Shown in pieces: positions 16,255-24,788 of a DNA stretch of 64,000 nt. Numbering within the stretch: position 1 is the first letter of the stretch; every line of letters starts with the position of its first letter. The DNA is from Nocardiopsis ganjiahuensis DSM 45031 (GTDB lineage Bacteria > Actinomycetota > Actinomycetes > Streptosporangiales > Streptosporangiaceae), in the NCBI RefSeq assembly GCF_000341085.1, contig NZ_ANBA01000008.1:496001-560000 (forward strand), in the 5' to 3' direction. Both the position numbers and the translations under genes were made by a program. Under the pieces are notes generated by a model. The model made no database searches. It saw only the letters and a list, made by a program, of their open reading frames with translations, and was not told where the DNA came from.

Positions 16255-16920
16255 TGATCCATGAGCATTGAATACTGTATATGGCCTCTTGTGCCTGATG
16301 AGGCCCCGCCCCCGGGGAAGGCGGACGGCCACGCCCCTTCCCGTGAGCAGAGGTTGCGTGGGCGCGCCCGGGGAAAGCGCAGAGGTGCCCCGGAGCCGCA
16401 CAGAGCGGGCCCGGCACCGGGATCCGGTTCCCGCAGGCCGACCTGCCCGACCGGGACCGACCGGGTGCGACGACCGGAGAACCCCGCCGTGCAGCACCGG
16501 GCCGAGGCCCCCTTGGGCCCCAGGCCGCACGGCACCGGACACAACCGCCGGGTGGGGACGGAACCGGGTTCGCTGTCGCACGCCTCCGGGGTTCAGTGGG
16601 TGGTCAGGACCGGTGGCCCGATCCTCGGTGAGACGGCGCAGGGAGGACCGTGCTCGGGGTGAGCCAGGACCGGGGGCGAACTGGGCGACCAGGCAGGCAG
16701 CCGCGTTCCCGGTGCCGTACCGGGGGCGGTCTCGGCCAGCGGCAGGAGTCGGGGCCCCTGGCCGCGGCGGGGACCAGCGCGCGTCGGATCGTCGTGGTCA
16801 CATGCCTCCCCGGACCGTGGCTGGACCACCGGTGGTGGCCGGTGTCATCGGCGCGGTAGGGGTGCGGCTCGGAGAGACGGGGTGCGACCCGGGCGGTTCG
16901 GACAGTTCGGCCCGGAGGCC

Positions 16921-16962
16921 TTGCGATCACCCGCGTTCCGGATAGGATGAACATCTGTTCAT
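16921..16962 (+). promoter_or_regulatory. tetR promoter with a perfect 16-bp operator
   Basis: TTGCGA (16921-16926) and TAGGAT (16943-16948) are 16 bp apart and fit -35 and -10 boxes. The palindrome ATGAACA-TC-TGTTCAT (16947-16962) overlaps the -10 box and presumed transcription start, so the TetR encoded downstream probably represses itself and the coupled acetyltransferase. Confidence 0.65.
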
Positions 16963-16997
16963 TCAAAAATCGCGGTTTGACGGGGGTTGTCGGCTCG

Positions 16998-17624
16998 ATG
17001 CCACGGAGTCCGGAGCAGCACGAGGCGATGCGCTCGGCCACGCGGGAGCGGGTGCGGTCGGCGGCGGTGCGGTTGTTCGCACGCCAGGGGTACGCGGCGG
17101 TGAACATGCGGCAGATCGCGATGGAGGCGGGAATCAGCACCGGCTCCATCTACCGCCACTTCGCCACCAAGGAGGAGCTCTTCGGGGACCTGGTCGCCGA
17201 GGCGGCCACCGGTCTGGGTTCGGTCGTCGAGCTGTTCCGCGGCCCCGGGGAGCCCGTGGAATCGCTCCGGGCGTTCACCGAGGAGTTCCTGGCGGACCTG
17301 GCCGGCACCGGTGACTTCGTCGAGTTCTTCCTGCTCATGCACCAGGCGTTCACCCAGGGGGTCTCCTCGGAGCAGGAGGCCCCGGCCGCCGTCCGCGACC
17401 TGGTCGCCCGGAACACGGAGTTGCTGGAGGCGGCGGTGGAACTGATCGAACGCGGCCAGGCGCAGGGGAGCCTGCGCCCCGGGCCCGCCGAGGAGCTGGC
17501 GTCCTGTTTCTTCGCGATGTTCGACGGGCTGGTGACGATGCGCTCCGCTCTGGGTGAGGGGTGTGTGGTGCCGAGTACGGCCACCGTGATGGGGCTTGTG
17601 CTCAAGGAGGGCGACGATGTCTGA
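16998..17624 (+). CDS. TetR family regulator
   Basis: A 208-residue TetR protein. The helix-turn-helix (MRQIAMEAGISTGSIYRHFATKEELF) covers about residues 35 to 60, followed by a helical ligand-binding domain. An earlier in-frame ATG at 16947 lies inside the perfect 16-bp palindrome and adds a non-conserved tail, so the ATG at 16998 is preferred. The gene overlaps the acetyltransferase by 8 bp, which suggests translational coupling, and the operator at 16947-16962 suggests autoregulation. It may control resistance to or modification of a small molecule handled by the acetyltransferase; that is inference. Confidence 0.85.
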   Translation: MPRSPEQHEAMRSATRERVRSAAVRLFARQGYAAVNMRQIAMEAGISTGSIYRHFATKEELFGDLVAEAATGLGSVVELFRGPGEPVESLRAFTEEFLADLAGTGDFVEFFLLMHQAFTQGVSSEQEAPAAVRDLVARNTELLEAAVELIERGQAQGSLRPGPAEELASCFFAMFDGLVTMRSALGEGCVVPSTATVMGLVLKEGDDV

Positions 17625-18249
17625 GGGATCCGAGGAGACGGTGATGGAGGAGACGGCGATGATCGAGGTCAAACGCGGCGACGAGCTGGGCGAGGGGTAT
17701 CGCAGAGGAATCGCGGAGGTGTTCGTCGAGGGGTTCGGCGACGACCTGCGGTACTTCGCCGAGGACCCGGCCGAACTCGCCGCGGCCATCGACCACATGC
17801 TCGTGCTGGAGCGCTTCCACGTGGCACTGATCGACGGTCGGCCCGCGGCGCTGGCCAGCCTCACCGAGGGCGGCCAGGAGGCCGTCGACCACGACGCCCG
17901 CACGCTGCGCAGGCACCTGGGCCTGGTCAAGGGCACCATCGCGAACCGGGTGTTCCGCACACACTTCCAGGGCAACTCCGTCGAGCCCGAACCGGGCCGG
18001 GTCGAGATCGGCTTCGTCGCCAGCGCACGGCGCTTCCGCGGCCAGGGGGCCGCCAAGGCCGTCCTCAACCACCTCCTCGCCCTCCCCGAGTACGACGAAT
18101 ACACGCTGGAGGACATCAAGGACACCAACGAACCCGCGCTCAGGCTCTACGAGCGCGTCGGGTTCCACGAGTACAAACGACGCAGGGCCAACCACTCCAG
18201 GTGGAGCGGCTTCGAGGCGTACGTGTCGATGAAGCTCACCCAGAGCTGA
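17617..18249 (+). CDS. GNAT family N-acetyltransferase
   Basis: A 210-residue acetyltransferase with a long N-terminal extension before the GNAT core. The acetyl-CoA pyrophosphate-binding segment is FVASARRFRGQGAAKAVL, and the late LYERVGFHEYKR segment is typical of the family. It transfers an acetyl group from acetyl-CoA to an amine; the acceptor is unknown. ATG 17617 has AAGGAGG at 17604-17610, six bases upstream, and overlaps the end of tetR by 8 bp. The pair is one transcription unit under the operator at 16947-16962. Confidence 0.85.
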   Translation: MSEGSEETVMEETAMIEVKRGDELGEGYRRGIAEVFVEGFGDDLRYFAEDPAELAAAIDHMLVLERFHVALIDGRPAALASLTEGGQEAVDHDARTLRRHLGLVKGTIANRVFRTHFQGNSVEPEPGRVEIGFVASARRFRGQGAAKAVLNHLLALPEYDEYTLEDIKDTNEPALRLYERVGFHEYKRRRANHSRWSGFEAYVSMKLTQS

Positions 18250-18316
18250 AGGGCCGCTTCACGACCGCGGGAGGACGGCTCCGGACCCGCAGAGGCCCGG
18301 GCTCACCCGGCCGGGC

Positions 18317-18646
18317 TCACAGCACGGTCACGTCGACCTTGCGGCCGTCGGGGTCGGTGAGCAGGTGCTCCCCTCGGGAGAGCGGCGGGTTGGTCTCGGT
18401 GACGTCCAGGGCCAGGCTCAGCCTGAGGTCGCTGGTCCGGTGGTGGTCGGTGGCCGGGTGGATCTCGAGGACGGGGCCCAGGGGCATCCGGCAGGAGTAG
18501 CGCAGCGGCCCGTCGGCGAAGGGGGAGTGCTCCTCGCCGAAGGCCAGGCCGAGCGAGGTGTAGAAGTCCCGGCACTCCTCGACCTTGGTGGTGTACATGA
18601 CGAGGGTGTCGAGGCAGGCGTGCGTGTCGAAGATCGATTCCTGCAT
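18317..18646 (-). CDS. VOC (glyoxalase/dioxygenase-like) family protein
   Basis: A 109-residue single-domain protein of the vicinal-oxygen-chelate fold. It begins with the FDTHACLDTLVMYTTKVEECRDFYTSLGL pattern typical of these proteins and ends in DPDGRKVDVTVL, the usual last strand. Single-domain members work as dimers and act in isomerase, dioxygenase or antibiotic-binding roles; nothing here points to one. ATG 18646 is chosen from the family's normal N-terminus. A GGGAGGG-AAG-CCCTCCC hairpin lies in its leader at 18678-18696. It is convergent with the acetyltransferase gene. Confidence 0.8.
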   Translation of the reverse strand: MQESIFDTHACLDTLVMYTTKVEECRDFYTSLGLAFGEEHSPFADGPLRYSCRMPLGPVLEIHPATDHHRTSDLRLSLALDVTETNPPLSRGEHLLTDPDGRKVDVTVL

Positions 18647-18959
18647 GGCGGTCCCTACTGCTCGAAGGAGGGGAGAACGGGAGGGAAGCCCTCCCGCATC
18701 CAAGTCTGCGCAGCGGTTCCACCAGCGGCAAGAGCCGATTCTCAGCTGTGGACAACTCTCCCCCGGAGCGGACACCGGGCGGATCACCCTGAGCTCGTCA
18801 CCGCCCGCTCCGACCTCGTGCACCCGTACCCGCTGCTTCACGCGGGCGCCCCCGGGCCCCGAACCGAAAGCAGAGCTTCAGCCAGGAGCCGAGGTCCCCG
18901 TCCGTCAGGATTCGTCCGCGTCCCGAAGAACCCGGCGGTGCGAGGCGCGGGTCCGGCGG
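18647..18959. other. 313-bp interval with no gene
   Basis: It holds the leader of the VOC gene, with a perfect 8-bp stem and 3-nt loop at 18678-18696 close to the ribosome-binding site, and otherwise no recognisable element. Open frames crossing it are extensions of neighbouring frames. Confidence 0.6.
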
Positions 18960-19841
18960 TCATGCGGGCGGGTGGTGGAACTCGTTGACCGCCACGGCCG
19001 CGCCCCTCGGGTCCTGGAAGGCTCCGTAGCGCATGCCGCCCAGGTCGGCGAGGGGCGTCACCACGGTACCGCCGAGCTGTGCCGCACGGCTGAGGACCGA
19101 CTCCGCGTCGGAGACGCTGAACTCCACTGACCACTGCGGCACGGTGTCCGCCAAAGCCTCGTAGGGGACCACGGACAGCCAGCCGATGGCGTCCGTGAAG
19201 CCCGGGGGCGCCCCGGACTCGGCGTGCCGGTCGCGGGTACCCGGCGCCCGTTCCTCCAGGAAGTCGCCGTATCCCGGCAGTTGCAGCATGGTGGCGTCCT
19301 CGGAGTCTCCCCCGAACTGCACGCTCCGGGTCCGCCAGCCGAAGACCGTGCCGTAGAACTCGGCCGCGGTCTCGGGGTCGGAGGTCACCAGGTTGCTGAA
19401 GTTCCAGGTCCCCGGAGCGTTCACCAGATGGGCCCCGCCCATCCCCTTCGGCTCCCACAGTCCGAACCGGGCCCCCGCCGAGTCGGTGCAGACCGCCACC
19501 TTCGCGATGCCCTCGACCTCCTTCGGCCCCTGGAGCACGGTGCCGCCGGCCGAAACCACCAGCTCGGCCGTCTCGTCGGCGCTGTCCACCCGGACATAGG
19601 TGGTCCACACCGGGGAGTCCACGGTCTCGGCGAGCAACGAGCCGAACCCGGCGACGTCCCCGTCCTGGTCCGGCAGGCTCGCCACGGAGTACGGCCCCGG
19701 GGCTCCGTCCGGGGCGCGGTCCTCGAACCGCCACCCCAGCACCTCCCCGAAGAACGAGGGCGCGAGCACACCCTCGGGTTCGGTGAGCTCCACCCAACAG
19801 GGCACCCCGGCCGGATACCTGGCCTCTTCGAGCCTGGCCAT
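18960..19841 (-). CDS. Two-domain VOC family protein
   Basis: A 293-residue protein made of two tandem VOC modules: residues about 8 to 125 (GVPCWVELTEPE through KVAVCTDSAGARFGLWEP) and about 135 to 290 (GTWNFSNLVTSDPETAAEFYGTVFGW through AVAVNEFHHPPA). This arrangement is found in actinobacterial glyoxalase-like proteins such as the mycobacterial Cfp30B group, whose biochemical role is uncertain. ATG 19841 follows GAGGGGG and is preferred over an upstream frame extension. It is about 310 bp downstream of nothing on its own strand except the membrane-protein gene at 19935-20444, with which it may be co-transcribed. Confidence 0.8.
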   Translation of the reverse strand: MARLEEARYPAGVPCWVELTEPEGVLAPSFFGEVLGWRFEDRAPDGAPGPYSVASLPDQDGDVAGFGSLLAETVDSPVWTTYVRVDSADETAELVVSAGGTVLQGPKEVEGIAKVAVCTDSAGARFGLWEPKGMGGAHLVNAPGTWNFSNLVTSDPETAAEFYGTVFGWRTRSVQFGGDSEDATMLQLPGYGDFLEERAPGTRDRHAESGAPPGFTDAIGWLSVVPYEALADTVPQWSVEFSVSDAESVLSRAAQLGGTVVTPLADLGGMRYGAFQDPRGAAVAVNEFHHPPA

Positions 19842-19934
19842 CACGCCCCCTCGCGTCGACGTCCGATCTCCCGGAGCCCTTCCCCGAAGTCGGCTCCCGA
19901 ACCCGGGAGGAGGCACCCGGAAGTATCATCCGGA

Positions 19935-20444
19935 TCACACGGTCGCTCTGGCGTAGGACCGGACTGTCGCGGTCAGCAGCGCCATCACGGCGATCCCCGC
20001 CAGTCCGTGGTACCACTGCCAGTCCGCTCCGATCCCGAAGAACCCGCCGGCAGCGATCATCACCGCCCCGGATCCGAGCCCCACGAGGGCGACGGCCAGC
20101 AGCACCAGCATCAGCGAGCGCGGAACCCGGCGGCCCACGGGGGTCACCGTCGCCAGGACCAGCGCCGCGGCGGCGAGTCCGGTCGCCACCGCCCACCACT
20201 GCGCGGTGGCCACGTCCATCACGTTGGCCGCGTACCACTCGTGCTCGGCGACGGAGGATTCCGGACCGCCCGGGAATCCGAGCCGCCCCTGCGCAGCACG
20301 GACCGCCTTGCCCAGTGCGTACCCGAGGAACAGCACCGCCATCGTGTACGCGGGCCAGCGCATCTGATTGCCGGCACCCTGTCCGCTCGCATCCTGCTGA
20401 CTCACGTGCTGGTTCCTCGAATCCTGGTTCCTGCTGGTGGCCAC
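19935..20444 (-). CDS. Hypothetical four-helix membrane protein
   Basis: A 169-residue protein starting at GTG 20444 with GGGGAG nine bases upstream. The first 28 residues are polar and glutamine/asparagine-rich, followed by four hydrophobic segments (about 30-47, 76-95, 110-130 and 145-162). I do not recognise a family with confidence. It lies about 95 bp upstream of the two-domain VOC gene on the same strand and could share its transcript. The start is uncertain; a later ATG at the MRWPAY position would remove the polar tail. Confidence 0.65.
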   Translation of the reverse strand: MATSRNQDSRNQHVSQQDASGQGAGNQMRWPAYTMAVLFLGYALGKAVRAAQGRLGFPGGPESSVAEHEWYAANVMDVATAQWWAVATGLAAAALVLATVTPVGRRVPRSLMLVLLAVALVGLGSGAVMIAAGGFFGIGADWQWYHGLAGIAVMALLTATVRSYARATV

Positions 20445-20779
20445 CGGGGCTCACTCCCCACCCGTCGCCCGGGTTCCCCAGCATCGCCGTTCCCGCCCGC
20501 CCCGGCCTCCCCCGAGGGCGGGAACCCCCTCCCTCCCCCGGGGGATCGAGGTGTACGCTGCCCGCGCCCACTGACGGGGAGGGACTCGGTCGGAGGCGCG
20601 TGGACGGCCGCGTCCCGGGAGCCGAAGCAGGAACCCTCAGCCGCTGAAGGTGACCGCCACGGACCGCAGCGAACGAGCGGCGGTCGGGATCCGGCCTCCG
20701 CCGCAACGGATGCACGGCGAGGTCCTGGGCGTTGTGCGGGCCACGACCTGACGCCGTTCCCCTGTCCGGGGGCTCCGGG
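20445..20779. other. 335-bp interval with no gene
   Basis: The interval lies between the start of the membrane-protein gene and the stop of the response-regulator gene, both on the minus strand. I see no conserved coding frame, no clear promoter boxes and no strong perfect dyad. It should contain the membrane-protein promoter and the terminator of the two-component operon. Confidence 0.55.
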
Positions 20780-21454
20780 TCAGGGCGGGGTGACCAGGCC
20801 GCTGTCGTAGGCGGCGATGACCAGCTGGGCGCGGTCGCGGGCGGCGAGCTTGGCCAGCAGGTTGCCGATGTGGGTCTTGACGGTCTTGACCGAGATGGTC
20901 AGCGCCTGGGCGATCTCGGTGTTGGACAGCCCGCGGGCGACCAGGGCCAGGACCTCGGTCTCGCGTTCGGTGAGGCCGTCGAGCCCTCGCGCGGGTGTGG
21001 TGCCGGGGCCGTGGAGGAAGTGTTCCACCACGCGGGTGAGGATGCTGGGGGCCAGCAGGGACTCCCCGGCGTGGGTGCGGCGGACGGCGTCGACCAGCTG
21101 GTCGGGGTGGGCGTCCTTGAGCAGGAACCCGCTGGCACCGGCGCGCAGGGCGGCGTGGACGTACTCGTCCAGCTCGAACATGCTCAGCACCAGCACCCTG
21201 GTGTCCGCCTGGCCGGGGTCTGCGGTGATCGCCCGGGTGGCCTCGATCCCGTCGCCACCGGGCATGCGGATGTCCATGAGGACGACGTCGGGGGCCAGGT
21301 CGCGGCTGAGCTCGACGGCCTCACCGCCGGTCCCCGCCTGGCCGACCACGATGATGCCCGGGGCGGCGCCGATGAGCAGGGCGAGGCTGTGCCGTAGCAG
21401 GGGCTGGTCGTCCACGACGAGCACGCGCACACCCGCGGTACCGGTGTCGGTCAC
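20780..21454 (-). CDS. NarL/LuxR family response regulator
   Basis: A 224-residue response regulator. The receiver domain (residues 8 to 125) has the acidic pair VVDDQ, the phosphoacceptor Asp61 in VLMDIRMPGG and the conserved Lys in FLLKDA. The C-terminal LuxR helix-turn-helix (residues about 155 to 215, LTERETEVLALVARGLSNTEIAQAL) binds DNA. It starts at GTG 21454, overlapping the stop of the sensor kinase by 4 bp, so the pair is translationally coupled. The divergent ABC exporter operon beginning near 22454 is its likely target. Confidence 0.92.
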   Translation of the reverse strand: MTDTGTAGVRVLVVDDQPLLRHSLALLIGAAPGIIVVGQAGTGGEAVELSRDLAPDVVLMDIRMPGGDGIEATRAITADPGQADTRVLVLSMFELDEYVHAALRAGASGFLLKDAHPDQLVDAVRRTHAGESLLAPSILTRVVEHFLHGPGTTPARGLDGLTERETEVLALVARGLSNTEIAQALTISVKTVKTHIGNLLAKLAARDRAQLVIAAYDSGLVTPP

Positions 21455-22329
21455 GCCGTCTCCCGGTCGGGGATGCGCGCGGTGAGCGCGAACCCGGGAC
21501 CCGCCGGGCCGGTGTCGAGGGTGCCGCCGAGGGCGCGGACGCGTTCGCGCAGGCCGATGATCCCGTAGCCGGCGCCCGGGCGGGGTTCCCAGCCGTCGGC
21601 CGGCCCGTCGTCGGCCGCGGTGACCCGGATGGTCTCGTCCTCACGGCGCACCTCCACCCGAACCGCGGTGGGGCCCACGTGTCGGGCCGTGTTGTCGAGG
21701 GCCTCACGGACGACGGCGCAGAGTGTGAGCTGCACGCCGGGCGACACCGCACCGAGTCCGGGGAGGTCGAGGGTGACGGTCAGTCCCCGGTCCCGCGCGT
21801 TCTGGGCGATCCCCGGCAGGGATTCCAGGGTCTCGGCGGGCCGGACCGGGGCTGTCCCGGAATCCGTGGAGCGCAGCACGGTGAGCATGCGCCGCAGTTC
21901 GGTGGTGGTGCGGCGGCTGACCTCCTCGATGTCGGCCAGCGCGCTGACCCGCTCCTCCGCGCCCGCCGGGCCGGTCACCCGCGCTGCCGCGGCGGCGCGC
22001 ACGGTCACGGTCCCGAGCCCGTGGGAGACGAGGTCGTGCAGGTCCCGGGCGATCCGGATCCGCTCCGCCTGTACCGCCCGCTCCCCCGCCCAGGCGGCGA
22101 GGCGCCGCTCGTACTCCTCGCGTTGGCGCCGGGCGCGCAGCGTCGTCCACACCGTCGCCCCGGTCCCGGCCGAGGCGAGCAGCGCCATGCCGGCGAGGAC
22201 GGCGGTGCTGCTCCCGTCGCTGCCCGTGGTGACCGCCACCAGGAGCACGGCGCCCAGGGCCAGCACGGGGATCAGCCACAGGCGCGGGGTCCGGGGCGGC
22301 GGGGTTCGGGACGGTCGAAGGGTCTCCAC
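21451..22329 (-). CDS. Sensor histidine kinase (HisKA_3 type)
   Basis: A 292-residue kinase with two N-terminal hydrophobic segments (about residues 17-33 and 42-60) and almost no extracellular domain. The phosphoacceptor is His98 in RIARDLHDLVSHGL, followed by a HATPase domain (REALDNTARHV, then GYGIIGLRERVRALGG). Kinases of this build often sense the membrane state or an associated transporter. GTG 22329 is chosen because a TAGAAT -10 box on the minus strand (complement of 22338-22343) ends 8 bp upstream, suggesting a leaderless transcript; ATG 22365 is an alternative. It is divergent from the ABC exporter. Confidence 0.85.
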   Translation of the reverse strand: METLRPSRTPPPRTPRLWLIPVLALGAVLLVAVTTGSDGSSTAVLAGMALLASAGTGATVWTTLRARRQREEYERRLAAWAGERAVQAERIRIARDLHDLVSHGLGTVTVRAAAAARVTGPAGAEERVSALADIEEVSRRTTTELRRMLTVLRSTDSGTAPVRPAETLESLPGIAQNARDRGLTVTLDLPGLGAVSPGVQLTLCAVVREALDNTARHVGPTAVRVEVRREDETIRVTAADDGPADGWEPRPGAGYGIIGLRERVRALGGTLDTGPAGPGFALTARIPDRETA

Positions 22330-22453
22330 CGTCCCGATTCTAGGAGCGTGCCGGCCGGCGGGCATCGGACCAGGGTCTGAGGGACCCCGGTCCGGGGCCG
22401 AGGTCCGGATCCGGGCCGCGGACCGATGCCAGGAAGGGGTGCGCGCTGCTTGC

Positions 22454-23188
22454 ATGGCGGCCATGCTGTCCATCGAGAACCTCACGAAACGGCGCCGGTC
22501 GCGCGTCATCCTCTCCGACGTGACCTTCCGTGCCGAACCTGGGCGGGTCACCGGGTTCCTCGGCCCCAACGGCGCCGGCAAGTCCTCCACACTGCGGATC
22601 CTGTTGGGCCTGGACCGGGCCGGCGGTGGCAGGGCCCTCGTGAACGGGCGCCCCTACCGGGAACTGCGGTCACCGCTGCGGACGGTGGGCGCGGTGCTGG
22701 ACGGGTCCGGAGCGCACCGCTCCCGGACCGCCCGCGCCCACCTGTCCTGGGTGGCGAGCAGCAACGGCATCCCGCGCAGGAGGGTCGGGGAGGTGCTCGA
22801 CCTGGTCGGATTGGCCGATGCGGGCCGTACCCGGGTGGGCCGGTACTCCCTGGGAATGGGACAGCGCCTCGGATTGGCCGCGGCCCTGCTCGGTGAACCC
22901 GAGGCGCTGGTGCTGGACGAGCCGGTCAACGGGCTGGACCCCGAGGGCATCCGATGGCTTCGGAGGTTGTTGCGCGCCCACGCCGACGCCGGAGGGACGG
23001 TTCTGCTGTCGAGTCACCTGATGGGCGAGGTGGCCGAGATCGCCGACGACCTCGTGGTGATCTCCGGGGGCCGGATCGCCGCCGCCGGCCCGCTGCTGGA
23101 GGTGACCGCCGGTCACGCGAGTCTGGAGGACGCCTTCTTCACCCTGACCGGCGGAGCCGCCCACCGGGCCGACGGGGGCTCCCGATGA
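22454..23188 (+). CDS. ABC transporter ATP-binding protein (ABC-2 exporter type)
   Basis: A 244-residue ATPase. Walker A is GPNGAGKS at 37-44, the signature motif is YSLGMGQRLGLA, Walker B is ALVLDEPVNGLDP and the switch histidine is in LLSSHL. It resembles the DrrA/CcmA group that powers drug, lipid or peptide export and self-resistance. The start is ATG 22454 or ATG 22463, three codons apart; neither has a strong ribosome-binding site. It overlaps the first permease gene (ATGA) and is divergent from a two-component system that probably controls it. Confidence 0.88.
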   Translation: MAAMLSIENLTKRRRSRVILSDVTFRAEPGRVTGFLGPNGAGKSSTLRILLGLDRAGGGRALVNGRPYRELRSPLRTVGAVLDGSGAHRSRTARAHLSWVASSNGIPRRRVGEVLDLVGLADAGRTRVGRYSLGMGQRLGLAAALLGEPEALVLDEPVNGLDPEGIRWLRRLLRAHADAGGTVLLSSHLMGEVAEIADDLVVISGGRIAAAGPLLEVTAGHASLEDAFFTLTGGAAHRADGGSR

Positions 23189-23988
23189 ACCTCCTCCGAC
23201 TGGTCGCCGCGGAGACGCGCAAGGCCGCCACCCTGCCCGCCGTGTTCGCAGGGCTGGCCGTGGCGGTGCTCGGTTCGCTCGCGGTCACCCTGCTGAACTC
23301 GGTCAGCGTCCGCAACGCCGCGGCGTCGGGGAACCTGGAGAGGGTGGTCAGCACCTCCCCCGTGGAGACCGTGTTCGCCGCCCTTCCCCTGGGCACCGTG
23401 GGCGCGGTGGTCCTCGGAGTGGTGGCGATGAGCAGCGAGTACACCGCCAACAGCGACGACGCCGGCGGCGGGCGGCAGATCACCGCCACCCTCACCGCGG
23501 CGCCGGGCCGCCTGTCCGTGCTCAGCGCCAAGGCCCTGGTCACCGTGGCGCTGGTCGCCGTCTCCGCGGCCGTGACCCTCCCGGCCGGCCTGTTCCTGGC
23601 CCGGGCCGTCATCGGAGACGCCGCCGCGGAGGCCGCCGCCCCCGGTGACGTGGCCGCACGCGCTCTCGGTGCCTTCGTCTACTGGTCGTTGACCGCGCTC
23701 ATCGCCCTGGCCCTGACCGCCCTGGCCCGCAGTGGGATCGTCCCGATGGTCCTGCTCATCACCAACAGTTCCCTGGTCTCGTTCTCCCTGTTGCTGTCGA
23801 ACGTCACCCCGCTGGCCCGGTACCTGCCCGACCTCGCCGGTACCGGTCTGTTCCTCGGTGACGACGCCGACTCCTACACGGCCTTCGATCTGGTCCTCGA
23901 CCCGCTGCCCGGCGGCTTGGTCATGGCGGCCTGGGCGGCCGCGCTGCTCGCTGTCGCCGCCCTCGTCCTGCACCGGAGGGACGCGTGA
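23185..23988 (+). CDS. ABC-2 type permease
   Basis: A 267-residue membrane protein with six hydrophobic segments. The extracellular-side GEYTANSDDAGGGRQITATL segment after the second helix corresponds to the SxEYxxGTIRxTL feature seen in many ABC-2 permeases of actinomycetes. ATG 23185 overlaps the ATPase stop. It is one of two permeases encoded in tandem, suggesting a heterodimeric membrane channel served by one ATPase. The substrate is unknown. Confidence 0.85.
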   Translation: MNLLRLVAAETRKAATLPAVFAGLAVAVLGSLAVTLLNSVSVRNAAASGNLERVVSTSPVETVFAALPLGTVGAVVLGVVAMSSEYTANSDDAGGGRQITATLTAAPGRLSVLSAKALVTVALVAVSAAVTLPAGLFLARAVIGDAAAEAAAPGDVAARALGAFVYWSLTALIALALTALARSGIVPMVLLITNSSLVSFSLLLSNVTPLARYLPDLAGTGLFLGDDADSYTAFDLVLDPLPGGLVMAAWAAALLAVAALVLHRRDA

Positions 23989-24788
23989 ACCACCGCACCG
24001 CGCGCACCCCCGGTGCCGCGCCCGCCCAGGAACCGGCACACGCCCACGGCCCCGCCCACACCCCAGGACCCGCGCACTCCGTCGGGTTCGCGCGTACCCT
24101 GGCGTCCGAGCTGGTCAAACTGGCCACCCTGCCCGCGGCCCTGGCCACCGCGCTGGGTACCGCCGCGGTCTCGGCGGGGCTGGCCGCGCTCACGGCCGGG
24201 GCCGATCACGCACCGGCGGACGCGGCCCCGACCGTCCTCCTGCTGGTGGTGTTCCTCCAGGTCGGCACCGTCCTGTTGGGGGTCCTGACCACGGCCGGCG
24301 AGTACACCGGGGGCCAGATCCGCACCACCCTGACCGCGACTCCGAAGCGCGGACGGCTGCTGGCGGCCAAGACGGCCGCCTGCTTCCTGGCCTCGGCCCT
24401 GACCGGCGCGGTCGCCGTGGCAGCGGGGCTGGCCGGTGCGTGGGCGGTCACTGACGGAGCCCTGGTGGGGAACGTGTCCCCGTGGCGGCCGGCCGGGGCC
24501 GCGGCCTACCTCGCGCTCCTCGGCCTGCTGGCCCACCTGGTCACGGTGGTGGCGCGTTCGCTGCTGCCGCCGCTGGTGTCGGTGCTCGGCCTGGTCCTGA
24601 TCGTCTCGCCCCTGCTCGGCGGGCTGACCGAACACGCGCGCTGGCTCCCGGACCGGGCCGGCCAGCTGCTCTACCTGCCCGGGGCCGACACCGTGTTCAC
24701 CCCGTGGACCGGGTTGCTGGTCCTGTGCGGGTGGCTGCTGGTGACGGGCGCCGCCGCGGCGCTGGTCTTCGTCAGGCGCGACGCCTGA
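23985..24788 (+). CDS. ABC-2 type permease, second subunit
   Basis: A 267-residue membrane protein starting at GTG 23985, overlapping the previous stop by 4 bp. A proline/histidine/alanine-rich cytoplasmic leader of about 35 residues precedes six hydrophobic segments, and the TAGEYTGGQIRTTLTATP segment matches the same conserved feature as its neighbour. The two permeases have the same length and are probably ancient duplicates. Its 3' end overlaps the 3' end of the convergent lacI gene by 17 bp. Confidence 0.85.
   Translation: MNHRTARTPGAAPAQEPAHAHGPAHTPGPAHSVGFARTLASELVKLATLPAALATALGTAAVSAGLAALTAGADHAPADAAPTVLLLVVFLQVGTVLLGVLTTAGEYTGGQIRTTLTATPKRGRLLAAKTAACFLASALTGAVAVAAGLAGAWAVTDGALVGNVSPWRPAGAAAYLALLGLLAHLVTVVARSLLPPLVSVLGLVLIVSPLLGGLTEHARWLPDRAGQLLYLPGADTVFTPWTGLLVLCGWLLVTGAAAALVFVRRDA

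Larger units (their letters stand above)
16166..16997. other. 832-bp interval without a convincing gene
   Basis: Open frames here are arginine- and proline-rich, unlike any family I recognise, and look like GC-driven noise. The left end holds promoter-type elements for the gamma-glutamyltransferase gene on the minus strand, including a 15-bp dyad GGTGAT-CAC-ATCACC (16216-16230) and the palindrome CTACCGGTAG (16245-16254). The right end holds the tetR promoter. The middle (about 16300-16900) shows nothing I can name. Confidence 0.6.

Noticed and set aside
16261-16945. Several open frames of 60 to 225 codons in the gap before tetR
   Set aside because: No family resemblance, very high Arg/Pro content, no ribosome-binding sites; frames on both strands are equally open, as expected by chance in this composition.
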